From Streptococcus porcinus (GTDB lineage Bacteria; Bacillota; Bacilli; Lactobacillales; Streptococcaceae), in the NCBI RefSeq assembly GCF_900475415.1, contig NZ_LS483388.1, forward strand, positions 1,040,001 to 1,104,000: DNA of 64,000 bases, written 5' to 3'. The position numbers and the translations under genes are program-made. Shown here piece after piece: positions 1-7,378 of this stretch. The notes beneath the pieces were generated by a model. It was given only the letters and a program-made list of their open reading frames with translations, was not told the DNA's origin and ran no database searches. Each line of letters opens with the position of its first letter. The stretch's first letter is position 1.

Positions 1-432
1 TTCCAAATGATTCCTGGTCTTGAAAATGCAGAATTTGTTCGTTATGGAGTCATGCATCGTAACTCTTATATGGATTCTCCAAACTTACTCAAACAAACTT
101 TCCAATCACGCGCCAATGACAACCTTTTCTTCGCTGGTCAAATGACGGGAGTAGAGGGATATGTGGAGTCAGCAGCTTCTGGTCTTGTTGCGGGTATTAA
201 TGCCGCGAAGAAATTCAAGGGAGAAGCAGAAGTTATCTTCCCAGAAACAACAGCCATTGGATCTTTACCACATTATGTAACTCATGCTGATAGTAAACAT
301 TTTCAACCCATGAATGTTAATTTTGGTATCATTAAAGAACTGGAAGGTCCACGGATTAGAGACAAAAAAGAACGTTATGAAGCAATTGCTGCAAGATCAC
401 TTCGAGAGTTAGAAACTTTTCTAGCACACTAA
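1..432 (+). CDS. trmFO: TrmFO, tRNA (uracil-54-C5) methyltransferase, C-terminal part
   Basis: The reading frame is open from base 1, so the gene begins outside the window; about 143 C-terminal residues are present. TrmFO uses methylenetetrahydrofolate and FADH2 to make ribothymidine at tRNA position 54. The segment has the GidA/TrmFO-type end: [18 protein letters not shown], the FAD-contacting stretch of this family, followed by the [10 protein letters not shown] and [10 protein letters not shown] blocks typical of the methyltransferase branch rather than of MnmG. A strong hairpin begins at the stop codon. The family call is safe; the missing N-terminus means completeness cannot be judged. 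Confidence 0.93.
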   Translation, partial: FQMIPGLENAEFVRYGVMHRNSYMDSPNLLKQTFQSRANDNLFFAGQMTGVEGYVESAASGLVAGINAAKKFKGEAEVIFPETTAIGSLPHYVTHADSKHFQPMNVNFGIIKELEGPRIRDKKERYEAIAARSLRELETFLAH

Positions 433-472
433 AAAAATAGGTTTTGGAAATATTCCAAAACCTATTTTTTAT
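431..472. terminator. Bidirectional terminator between trmFO and the PASTA gene
   Basis: The arms AAAAATAGGTTTTGGAA (433-449) and TTCCAAAACCTATTTTT pair perfectly around a 3-base loop. There are A and T runs on both sides, so it can end transcripts from either strand. It overlaps the last codons of the - strand gene. Confidence 0.85.
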
Positions 473-941
473 AAAAAGGAAACTTGGCATGCTTTAGACT
501 ATCAAAGATAGTAGCTATTTTTTGGTTTCTTTCAACAATACGAAGATTCTCTTGATCAAGAATTTCTTGACTTTTTTCTAAAACATCGTAAGTAACGTAG
601 TAGAGTTTTATAAGGCTTCCAAGAGGATGTTGACCAGATTTTGGAGACATTGCAACGACTTCATCTAAAGATGAGCTTAACCATTTTTTATTTGGACGAG
701 CTGGTATAGTAGCGACTACAAATCCTTGTGTTTCTAGATATTTTCGCGCTTCTTCGACAGGCATATTGATGACATTATCAAGTTTTCGCAGACTTTCTTG
801 CTTCTGATGTCTGTGATCCATATATTTTTCGATGATTGGACGACTATTGTCAATCCCTTTACCAATTAATTCAGTCGTGTCTGGGATAATAGACATCACC
901 TTGGCTATTCTTCCTAACGATAGTTTAATTTTTTTAGCCAT
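462..941 (-). CDS. Small PASTA-domain protein without visible membrane anchor
   Basis: This 159-residue protein starts at an ATG behind a clear GAGGAGAA ribosome site. Residues about 56-120 look like one PASTA domain: INMPVEEARKYLETQGF at its start, then a proline- and glycine-containing turn (MSPKSGQHPLGS) and a closing beta strand (LIKLYYVTY). PASTA domains normally sit outside the cell on PknB-type kinases or penicillin-binding proteins and bind peptidoglycan. Here no kinase, transpeptidase, signal peptide or membrane helix is visible, and the first 50 residues are basic and polar. Similar stand-alone PASTA proteins occur in streptococci, to my knowledge without assigned function. It is a single-gene unit convergent with trmFO. 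Confidence 0.7.
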   Translation of the reverse strand: MAKKIKLSLGRIAKVMSIIPDTTELIGKGIDNSRPIIEKYMDHRHQKQESLRKLDNVINMPVEEARKYLETQGFVVATIPARPNKKWLSSSLDEVVAMSPKSGQHPLGSLIKLYYVTYDVLEKSQEILDQENLRIVERNQKIATIFDSLKHAKFPFYKK

Positions 942-973
942 AGATCACTTCTCCTCGAATTTTTCTTAACTCT

Positions 974-979
974 ATTATA
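974..979 (-). promoter_or_regulatory. Probable -10 box of the PASTA gene
   Basis: The - strand reads TATAAT about 30 bases upstream of the start codon. No good -35 lies at 16-18 bases: a TTGACT is 20 bases away and a TGAAAA is 15 bases away. The call therefore rests mainly on the -10. Confidence 0.35.
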
Positions 980-1007
980 GCAGAAGGTGGTCTTTTTTCA
1001 GTCAAAG

Positions 1008-1029
1008 AAACTTACAAAATTGTAAGTTT
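1008..1029. promoter_or_regulatory. BceR-type operator upstream of the ABC transporter
   Basis: A perfect 10-base inverted repeat (AAACTTACAA / TTGTAAGTTT, 2-base spacer) contains TTACA-N4-TGTAA. As I recall it, this is the published consensus TNACA-N4-TGTAA of BceR-like response regulators. A further TTGTAAGT copy sits at 1041-1048, exactly 21 bases (two helical turns) downstream. The response regulator encoded at 3891 is the obvious candidate to bind here. Confidence 0.7.
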
Positions 1030-1069
1030 TCAGGCACAGCTTGTAAGTATAACTGGGTTTTACAAAGGT

Positions 1070-1075
1070 TATAAT
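1070..1075 (+). promoter_or_regulatory. -10 box of the BceAB-type operon
   Basis: TATAAT lies 62 bases upstream of the ATPase start. The position 17 bases upstream reads GTATAA, a poor -35. A good -10 with a poor -35 is what an activator-dependent promoter looks like, which fits the operator at 1008-1048. Confidence 0.55.
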
Positions 1076-1137
1076 AAAAGAGAAATAAGGTACACCCCTT
1101 TTAAAAAAAGATATAATGATACAAGGAGTAAAAAGCT

Positions 1138-1890
1138 ATGCTATTAGATATACAACATTTGGAAAAAGTTTTTCGTACACGATTTTCAAAAGAAGAGACG
1201 AGAGCTCTACAAGATATCGATTTTAAAATTGATAATGGTGAGTTTATTGCAATTATGGGCGAGTCTGGTTCAGGGAAAACAACGCTATTAAATATTTTAG
1301 CTACTTTAGAAAAACCAACCAGTGGAGCAGTTTTGCTAAATGGCGAAGATATTACTAAAATAAAAGAAAACCACTTAGCTCACTTTCGTTTACATAATTT
1401 AGGATTTGTTTTCCAAGAATTCAACCTCTTAGATACCCTGTCAATTAGAGATAATATTTTTCTACCTTTGGTTCTAGATCGAAAACCCTATAAAGAAATG
1501 AGTCAGCGTTTAGACCAGATTGCTCCAAAACTTCGCATAGAAGAATTATTAGATAAACGACCTTTTGAAATTTCAGGAGGGCAAAAGCAAAGGGTAGCCA
1601 TTGCAAGAAGTTTAATCACTAATCCTAAATTACTTTTAGCGGATGAACCCACAGCTGCTTTAGACTATCGTAATTCAGAGGATTTATTGGATCTTTTTGA
1701 AGATATTAATATGGATGGACAGACAATCTTAATGGTTACTCATTCAGCGACTGCGGCTAGTCATGCTAAACGAGTGCTTTTTATTAAAGATGGGCGTATT
1801 TTCCATCAAATGTATCGTGGTGAAAAAAGTAATGCACAATTTAGTAAAGATATTTCCTTAGCCATGACTGGTTTGTTAGGAGGTGAGTGA
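1138..1890 (+). CDS. BceA-type ABC transporter ATP-binding protein (peptide antibiotic resistance)
   Basis: This 250-residue ATPase has Walker A GESGSGKTT at residues 41-49, signature ISGGQKQR from residue 145, Walker B LLLADEP at 165-171 and the switch histidine in MVTHS. It belongs to the LolD/MacB-like group that energises BceB-type permeases, which follow directly. Such pairs remove bacitracin, nisin or related peptides from lipid II-cycle intermediates and also act as the sensor for their two-component system. The ribosome site AAGGAG is 9 bases before the ATG. The actual drug range cannot be read from sequence. Confidence 0.9.
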   Translation: MLLDIQHLEKVFRTRFSKEETRALQDIDFKIDNGEFIAIMGESGSGKTTLLNILATLEKPTSGAVLLNGEDITKIKENHLAHFRLHNLGFVFQEFNLLDTLSIRDNIFLPLVLDRKPYKEMSQRLDQIAPKLRIEELLDKRPFEISGGQKQRVAIARSLITNPKLLLADEPTAALDYRNSEDLLDLFEDINMDGQTILMVTHSATAASHAKRVLFIKDGRIFHQMYRGEKSNAQFSKDISLAMTGLLGGE

Positions 1891-1891
1891 C

Positions 1892-3847
1892 ATGTTTTAC
1901 CTCAAGTTAGCTTGGAATAATCTCAACAAATCAAAAGTAGTAGTGGCTCCATTTTTATTGGCCAGTACGGTCCTATTTATGTTAAATAATATTGTGACCA
2001 TTATCATGACTAGTCCTCTGTCTCGAAATATGCAAAACGGAAAAATCCTTTTAGGATTAGCAGCAATTATCTTGACTATATTTGCTACAATCATGGAAAT
2101 TTATAGTTACAATTTTCTACTAAAACAAAGAAGTCGTGAATTTGGACTCTACAATATTCTAGGTATGAATAAGAAACAAATAGGATTAGTGCTAAGCTTT
2201 GAATTATGGATAATGTATTTAGCCATTGTGGCCATCGGATGTTTTGCTTCTTTTATTTTTTCACACCTTTTTTACCTTGTCTTTGTCAATTTAATCCATT
2301 ACAATCAGCTACAATTGCAAGTCAATGGTAGTGCTTTTGCGATAACAAGTTTGATTTTTGCTTTAATTTCTGTAGTACTTACGCTAATGGGTCTGGTAAA
2401 AATTAGAAAAACTTCGCCATTAATGCTCTTTAGAGATCAAGAGCAAGGTGAAAAAGAGCCTAGGGGAAATGTCATATTAGCTAGTTTAGCTATTATAGCA
2501 ATTAGTATCGGTTATTACATTTCAATTACCTCTACCAAATTAGCAGCTCTTGCAGTATTATTTCGCTTCTTTATTGCTGTGCTTTTTGTCATCGTTGGAA
2601 CTTATCTCTTCTATATTTCATTTATGACATGGTATCTAAAGTATAAGAAAAATCAGAAAGCTTATTTTTATAAACCAGAACACTTCGTTTCAACATCACA
2701 AATGATTTTCCGAATGAAGCAAAATGCTGTTGGTCTTGCAAATATTACCTTGCTAGCAGTAATGGCTTTTATTGCAATAGCTACGACAACGGCTTTATAT
2801 AGTAATATAGAATATCAAACTAAAATGATTTTTCCTAAAAACACTAAAATAAGTATTATAGGTAAAAATGAAAAAGAATTACAAAAGAATTTCGATCAGG
2901 CATTTTTAAAGCCTTTAAATCGTCAAGCCAAGGAGTTTACTCGTTATACTAGTGCTATGATTACGCTCCCATTAGGGAGTGGTACAGAGATGACAGTTAC
3001 AGAGGCCGATCTTAAAAATCCTAATTATGGTAACTTATCTTATTCTTACCTCATTACGGCTGATGATTTTAAAGCACTTGGCAACAAAGGTCCCGACCTT
3101 GCACAAGGCCAGATTCTCTTTTACAAACAAAAGGGTGACAGTCGCTTCCAAAAAATTACCCTACTAGGACAATCCTTTGACGTTAAAGAAAATCTCAAAT
3201 CAGTTTCCCACCCAGAAGCTGTAAATACCTATAATCCTTCTGTTATTGTAGTAAAGGATCAGTTAGTATTGGATAGGATCCTTAAGCTTTACAATCAATT
3301 TCCTAAGTACCCTGTTGAGCCTAGTTATGTTGTGATGGGAGACTTGTCGAAAAAGGAAATCTCAAAAGTCTTGGATAAGAAAGGTGTTTTAAGCTTTAAA
3401 GGCCAATATGTGGGACATTTGGAGGAAAGAACTCAATTTAAAAAAGAATTTTATGCTATTTTTGGTAGTTTCCTTTTTACCGGCTTTATCTTAGGTTTAA
3501 GCTTTATACTTGGAGCGGCTTTGATTATATACTACAAACAATTTACTGAAGGTCATCTTGATCAGAAAGCTTATAAGATTCTTCAAGAAGTGGGAATGAG
3601 TACCAAACAAGTCAAACAAACAATCAATTCTCAACTGTTTTTAGTCTTTTTTACACCAATTGCTTTTGCTGTACTCCATTTCGCTGTGGCTCTTGTCATG
3701 TTAAAACAGATGCTGCTCCTTTTTGGTGTGACCAATAATCCGATGATTTACATGGTTAGTGCTATAACGATTATTATTATTATCTGGCTTTACTTCATAA
3801 TTTATCGTTTAACGAGTCGAACATACTACAATATCATAGAGAGATAG
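1892..3847 (+). CDS. BceB-type FtsX-family ABC transporter permease
   Basis: This protein of about 651 residues has the BceB layout: one N-terminal helix, a three-helix FtsX block (residues about 50-165), paired helices around 195-245, one near 285, a large polar domain (about 310-520) expected outside the cell, and three C-terminal helices. The large domain is the part that recognises the peptide and signals to the histidine kinase. The frame is open from a GTG at 1883, but that codon lies inside the AGGAGG ribosome site (1878-1883). The ATG at 1892, 8 bases beyond it, is therefore the likely start. Nisin-type (NsrP) or bacitracin-type specificity cannot be decided. Confidence 0.88.
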   Translation: MFYLKLAWNNLNKSKVVVAPFLLASTVLFMLNNIVTIIMTSPLSRNMQNGKILLGLAAIILTIFATIMEIYSYNFLLKQRSREFGLYNILGMNKKQIGLVLSFELWIMYLAIVAIGCFASFIFSHLFYLVFVNLIHYNQLQLQVNGSAFAITSLIFALISVVLTLMGLVKIRKTSPLMLFRDQEQGEKEPRGNVILASLAIIAISIGYYISITSTKLAALAVLFRFFIAVLFVIVGTYLFYISFMTWYLKYKKNQKAYFYKPEHFVSTSQMIFRMKQNAVGLANITLLAVMAFIAIATTTALYSNIEYQTKMIFPKNTKISIIGKNEKELQKNFDQAFLKPLNRQAKEFTRYTSAMITLPLGSGTEMTVTEADLKNPNYGNLSYSYLITADDFKALGNKGPDLAQGQILFYKQKGDSRFQKITLLGQSFDVKENLKSVSHPEAVNTYNPSVIVVKDQLVLDRILKLYNQFPKYPVEPSYVVMGDLSKKEISKVLDKKGVLSFKGQYVGHLEERTQFKKEFYAIFGSFLFTGFILGLSFILGAALIIYYKQFTEGHLDQKAYKILQEVGMSTKQVKQTINSQLFLVFFTPIAFAVLHFAVALVMLKQMLLLFGVTNNPMIYMVSAITIIIIIWLYFIIYRLTSRTYYNIIER

Positions 3848-3850
3848 AAG

Positions 3851-3876
3851 AAGTAGCGAAATTTCGCTACTTTTTT
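3851..3876 (+). terminator. Terminator after the BceAB-type operon
   Basis: GTAGCGAA and TTCGCTAC pair around a 2-base loop and are followed by six T. It separates the transporter transcript from the regulator genes. The next promoter element begins at the last T. Confidence 0.8.
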
Positions 3877-3884
3877 GGTAAAAT
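3876..3884 (+). promoter_or_regulatory. Extended -10 of the response regulator, leaderless geometry
   Basis: TGG-TAAAAT forms an extended -10 whose last base is 6 bases before the ATG at 3891. Transcription normally begins about 7 bases after the -10, which would put the first transcribed base on the A of the start codon. No Shine-Dalgarno sequence is present before the ATG. Confidence 0.6.
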
Positions 3885-3890
3885 AAAGTT

Positions 3891-4556
3891 ATGAAAAACC
3901 TTGCAAAAATTTATATTGTGGAAGATGACACTACTATTGTCTCACTTTTAACATCCCATTTACAAAAAGATTATCAAGTACTGAGCGTCAGCAATTTTCG
4001 AGACATCAAAGAGGAAATTTTAAGCTACAAACCAGATTTAATTCTAATGGATATTACTTTGCCCTTTTTTAATGGTTTTTATTGGACGACAGAGATTCGT
4101 AAATACTTGACGACGCCTATTATCTTTATTTCTAGCTCAAACGATGAGATGGATGCTGTTATGGCATTAAACATGGGAGGAGATGACTATATTACTAAAC
4201 CATTTTCTTTAACCATATTAGATGCTAAAATCACCGCCTTTTTACGAAGAGTAAACCAATTCGCGACAGATAGCCTCTCTTATAAGGGATATCAGTTGCA
4301 TTTTGATGGATCATTAACTAAGAATGATTGGAAAATTTTTCTATCACCGACTGAACATAAGATTCTCTCTTTATTATTGACTAATCAAGAAACAATTGTT
4401 AGTAAAGAAAAGATTTTAAAGGCTTTGTGGGAAAGTGACCAATTTATTGATCAAAATACTTTGAATGTTAATATGACTCGGTTACGAAAAAAACTGACAG
4501 ATATTGATTTTAATTATATTCATACGGTGAGGGGAGTAGGATATTTATTGCAATGA
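3891..4556 (+). CDS. OmpR-family response regulator of the BceRS-type system
   Basis: This is a 221-residue protein. Its receiver domain covers residues about 6-115, with the acidic pair ED at 11-12, phospho-acceptor D54 in LILMDITLP and K103 in TKPF. A winged-helix DNA-binding domain fills residues about 125-221 (SPTEHKILSLL, then VNMTRLRKKL and the closing HTVRGVGYLL). Its gene overlaps the kinase gene by 4 bases and lies right after the transporter, the usual arrangement for Bce-type resistance modules. It probably binds the inverted repeat at 1008-1029. The start has no ribosome-binding site and looks leaderless. Confidence 0.9.
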   Translation: MKNLAKIYIVEDDTTIVSLLTSHLQKDYQVLSVSNFRDIKEEILSYKPDLILMDITLPFFNGFYWTTEIRKYLTTPIIFISSSNDEMDAVMALNMGGDDYITKPFSLTILDAKITAFLRRVNQFATDSLSYKGYQLHFDGSLTKNDWKIFLSPTEHKILSLLLTNQETIVSKEKILKALWESDQFIDQNTLNVNMTRLRKKLTDIDFNYIHTVRGVGYLLQ

Positions 4557-5512
4557 TTCGATTATTTCTAAAAGAATACAGAATTTGGTATGTGCAATTT
4601 TTACTATTAATAGGCCTATATTTACTGGTTTTTTATCTCTATCATTTACCATTTATTTACTTTTTTACTGCTAGTCTGATTTCTGTAAGTGTAGTATGGA
4701 TTATAACTATTCTAACTTATGTCCAATTTCGAAAGAAAATACAAATATTACAAGAATTTATTTATGTAACAGAACTCGACGAGTTAAAGAAACCGAGTGA
4801 AAAAGCTTATAATAAATTAATCAGCAATCTTATGTCAACCCAATATGAGAGTTTGCGCCAAGAAAAGAAAAAACAAGAAGAACTAGCTGCAATTATCAAA
4901 ATTTGGTCACACCAAATGAAAATTCCTCTCTCAGCCCTCTCCTTAATGGTTCAAACGAACCAAGTTACTCCTCATGATTTACAGAACCAGCTCCTCTATC
5001 TTGAAAATTATTTAAACCAATTGCTAAGTTATTTTAAATTTACCCAAAACAAAGACGATTTCCGTTTTGAGGTCATTGAGGTTAGTGATATTGTTAAAAG
5101 TATTTTAAAAGAGATGAGCCCTATTTGCTTTACTAAGGAAATAAGTATTAAATTGACCGGTGAATGGCAAGTTGTATCAGATAAAAAATGGTTACGTTTT
5201 GCATTACTTCAAGTGATTGATAATGCTATTAAATATTCCTATCAGAGAGGTCAGATTCGAATTTATTTAAGGGACGGTATTAAAATATCCGATAGTGGTA
5301 TTGGAATACTAAAAGAAGATTTACCACGTCTTTTTGAAGAAGGGTTTACAGGCTATAATGGTCATGAACACCAAAAAGCTACAGGTTTGGGTCTTTTTAT
5401 GACTAAAAATATTCTCAGTCAATTAAATCTCGATATTAAGATTGATAGCAGAATTGATAAGGGCACTAATGTCAAGATTTCTCCTGCGGAAAAAAATTTA
5501 AAAGCCTTGTAA
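4553..5512 (+). CDS. BceS-type intramembrane-sensing histidine kinase
   Basis: This 319-residue kinase has two membrane helices (about 14-32 and 36-56) joined by only a few residues. It therefore lacks an external sensor domain, which defines the intramembrane-sensing type. The phospho-accepting H120 lies in IWSHQMKIPLSAL, the N box has N224 (VIDNAIKYS), G1 is DSGIGI (247-252) and G2 is TGLGLF (277-282). Kinases of this type rely on the partner BceAB transporter to detect the peptide. The ATGA overlap with the regulator gene implies translational coupling. Confidence 0.9.
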   Translation: MIRLFLKEYRIWYVQFLLLIGLYLLVFYLYHLPFIYFFTASLISVSVVWIITILTYVQFRKKIQILQEFIYVTELDELKKPSEKAYNKLISNLMSTQYESLRQEKKKQEELAAIIKIWSHQMKIPLSALSLMVQTNQVTPHDLQNQLLYLENYLNQLLSYFKFTQNKDDFRFEVIEVSDIVKSILKEMSPICFTKEISIKLTGEWQVVSDKKWLRFALLQVIDNAIKYSYQRGQIRIYLRDGIKISDSGIGILKEDLPRLFEEGFTGYNGHEHQKATGLGLFMTKNILSQLNLDIKIDSRIDKGTNVKISPAEKNLKAL

Positions 5513-5535
5513 CTTGTACTTGAATTTCAAACAAT

Positions 5536-5571
5536 TAAAAAAGAGGATTCGTAAATAGAATCCTCTTTTTT
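5536..5571 (+). terminator. Terminator after the two-component genes
   Basis: AAAAAAGAGGATTC and GAATCCTCTTTTTT pair perfectly around a 7-base loop, with a U tract in the 3' arm. Confidence 0.85.
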
Positions 5572-5633
5572 AGATCTCCGTGATCCTAAATATCATTTTT
5601 TGACACATATTGATAAAAAAATCACAAAATCTA

Positions 5634-5662
5634 TTGACAAAACGATTTTCCGAGAATATAGT
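5634..5662 (+). promoter_or_regulatory. Strong vegetative promoter of the TrmB-family operon
   Basis: TTGACA (5634-5639), a 17-base spacer and TATAGT (5657-5662) give a near-consensus sigma-A promoter 42 bases upstream of the regulator start. Confidence 0.85.
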
Positions 5663-5685
5663 AGTTACTGTAAGTAGCTACTATA
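5657..5685. promoter_or_regulatory. Operator-like inverted repeat over the -10 and start site
   Basis: TATAGTAGTTAC and GTAGCTACTATA are a 12-base inverted repeat with one mismatch and a 5-base spacer. The left arm is the -10 box itself, so a bound protein would exclude RNA polymerase. The adjacent TrmB-family regulator is the natural candidate for self-repression. Confidence 0.6.
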
Positions 5686-5703
5686 AATAGAGAAGGAGAA
5701 ATT

Positions 5704-6489
5704 ATGCTGGTTGATAAAATGAAACAATTCGGCTATACAGAATCTGAAACTAAAATTTACCTGAGTTTGGTCGAAAATGGGTCAATGACTGGGTATGAAG
5801 TGAGTAAGAAGTCTGGTGTCCCTAGATCTAAAGTTTATAATTATTTGGAAACTTTAGTAAAAAAGGGTGTCGTATTAGTTAATAAAAGTGAACCAAAAAT
5901 TTACTCTGCCATTTCAACAGAAGAGTTTGTTAGCATGCTTAAACAGACTACTTTTGAAGATATCCACTATTTGGATCATCACTTATCTAATATAAAGTCA
6001 AAGGAAAATGATGCTTTATTATGGCAACTTGAGAATATGGAGGCAGTGCAACATAAAATCTTGTATATTATTGAACACGCTAAAGAAAGTCTCTATATCC
6101 AAATCTGGGAGGACAGCTTAAGTCCTGCTATTATTCAAGCTCTAACACAAGCAGAGGCCCGATTACAAGTTTTCGTTTGTATTTTATTTAGTAAAGGTGG
6201 TCATTATTCCCTTCCTTTTAAGCGTTTTTATACTCATGGATTTGAAAATGAAAAAATCAAAGATATGGGAGGTTCTTGGATTAATCTTATCAGTGATGAT
6301 AGTATTGTTCTTTTTGGTACTTTGGAACATAACTGTGATGTTATTTGGACTCATAATCTAGCTATGTTAATCTTGGCTAAAGAATATGTGAAACATGATG
6401 CTTATACATTGAAAATTATACAAGAACATGGAGATAAACTGTCTCAAGCTTATGGAAACGACTTTGAAGGTATACGAAAAATTTTCTAA
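5704..6489 (+). CDS. TrmB-family transcriptional regulator
   Basis: This 261-residue protein opens with a winged-helix domain (residues about 5-75) of the TrmB type: TESETKIYLSLVENG, then the recognition helix region SGVPRSKVYNYLETLVKKG. The rest (about 95-260) resembles the effector-binding C-terminal part of TrmB proteins, which bind sugars or other small molecules in archaea and bacteria. It is the first gene of a three-gene unit with a membrane carrier and a dehydrogenase-like enzyme, so it probably responds to a metabolite they handle. The ribosome site is GAAGGAG. The effector is unknown. Confidence 0.8.
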   Translation: MLVDKMKQFGYTESETKIYLSLVENGSMTGYEVSKKSGVPRSKVYNYLETLVKKGVVLVNKSEPKIYSAISTEEFVSMLKQTTFEDIHYLDHHLSNIKSKENDALLWQLENMEAVQHKILYIIEHAKESLYIQIWEDSLSPAIIQALTQAEARLQVFVCILFSKGGHYSLPFKRFYTHGFENEKIKDMGGSWINLISDDSIVLFGTLEHNCDVIWTHNLAMLILAKEYVKHDAYTLKIIQEHGDKLSQAYGNDFEGIRKIF

Positions 6490-6509
6490 TTTTAATGGAG
6501 AATACCATC

Positions 6510-7367
6510 ATGTCTTTTAAAAACATCTTACTTTTTCTTATTATTTCAATCAACTTTTATTTTGGATTTATTTTTGTTAAAGATTTAATTTCTCATAAAA
6601 GGGAAGTTATGGCCGAACCGGCAAAAACGAGCATCTTACCCATCAGCAGTTTGATTATTTTCTTTTTATCAACGCTTGGAATTTCTGACTTTGCCATCAG
6701 TACTAGTCTTTATCCTAAGCTAAATTGGACAAGTGTTAAAAAACTGCCAGGCACTTTAAACACACAGTGCACAATACCGGTAGCAGTTATGGCTTTAGCC
6801 TATATCACCAGTATTAAGGTTTCCATCATGACTTTGATTGTGTGTATTCTAAGTCAGATGGTTGGTTCTTATTTTGGTGCTAAAATTGCTGTTCAGTTGC
6901 CAGCTAAACAGCTAAAATATTCAATTGGAATCGGTATGATTATTGCTGCCCTCATTATCTTTGGAGGTAAATTTGGCCTTCTTCCAGGTGGCGGAACTGC
7001 CACTGCATTGACAGGTATAAAACTCGTCGTTGCAGCAGTATCCCTTGCAGTTTTTGGAGCTTTAAATAATATCGGCATTGGCTCTTATGCATTAACAATG
7101 ATTACGGTCTATTTACTGGGCTTAAACCCTGCGGTAGCCTTCCCTATTATGATGGGATCAGCAACATTTTCAGTACCGGTAGGTAGTTTACAATTTGTTA
7201 AGTCAGGCGAATACAGTCGTAAAATCACATTATTTACCTCCACTTTTGGTGTTTTAGGTGTTCTTTGTGCTGTATTTCTTGTAACAAGTTTAAATGTATC
7301 TGTTCTTCAATGGTTTGTTGCATTTATTCTACTTTATAGTGCTTATGGCATGCTGAAAAGTGAGTGA
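6510..7367 (+). CDS. TSUP-family (TauE/SafE) membrane transporter
   Basis: This membrane protein of about 285 residues has around eight hydrophobic segments, an internally repeated layout and the glycine-rich loop LLPGGGTATALTG of the TauE/SafE family. Family members move sulfite, sulfoacetate, thiosulfate or other organic anions, often outward. I place the start at 6510, 9 bases after GGAG; the earlier ATG at 6495 overlaps that ribosome site. It ends 11 bases before the start of the next gene. The substrate is unknown, but co-transcription with an OCD-family enzyme suggests an amino-acid-derived or related acid. Confidence 0.75.
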   Translation: MSFKNILLFLIISINFYFGFIFVKDLISHKREVMAEPAKTSILPISSLIIFFLSTLGISDFAISTSLYPKLNWTSVKKLPGTLNTQCTIPVAVMALAYITSIKVSIMTLIVCILSQMVGSYFGAKIAVQLPAKQLKYSIGIGMIIAALIIFGGKFGLLPGGGTATALTGIKLVVAAVSLAVFGALNNIGIGSYALTMITVYLLGLNPAVAFPIMMGSATFSVPVGSLQFVKSGEYSRKITLFTSTFGVLGVLCAVFLVTSLNVSVLQWFVAFILLYSAYGMLKSE

Positions 7368-7378
7368 GGAGGAGTTGT

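Noticed and set aside
1883..1891. GTG start for the BceB-type permease
   Set aside because: The codon is inside the AGGAGG ribosome site that serves the ATG at 1892.
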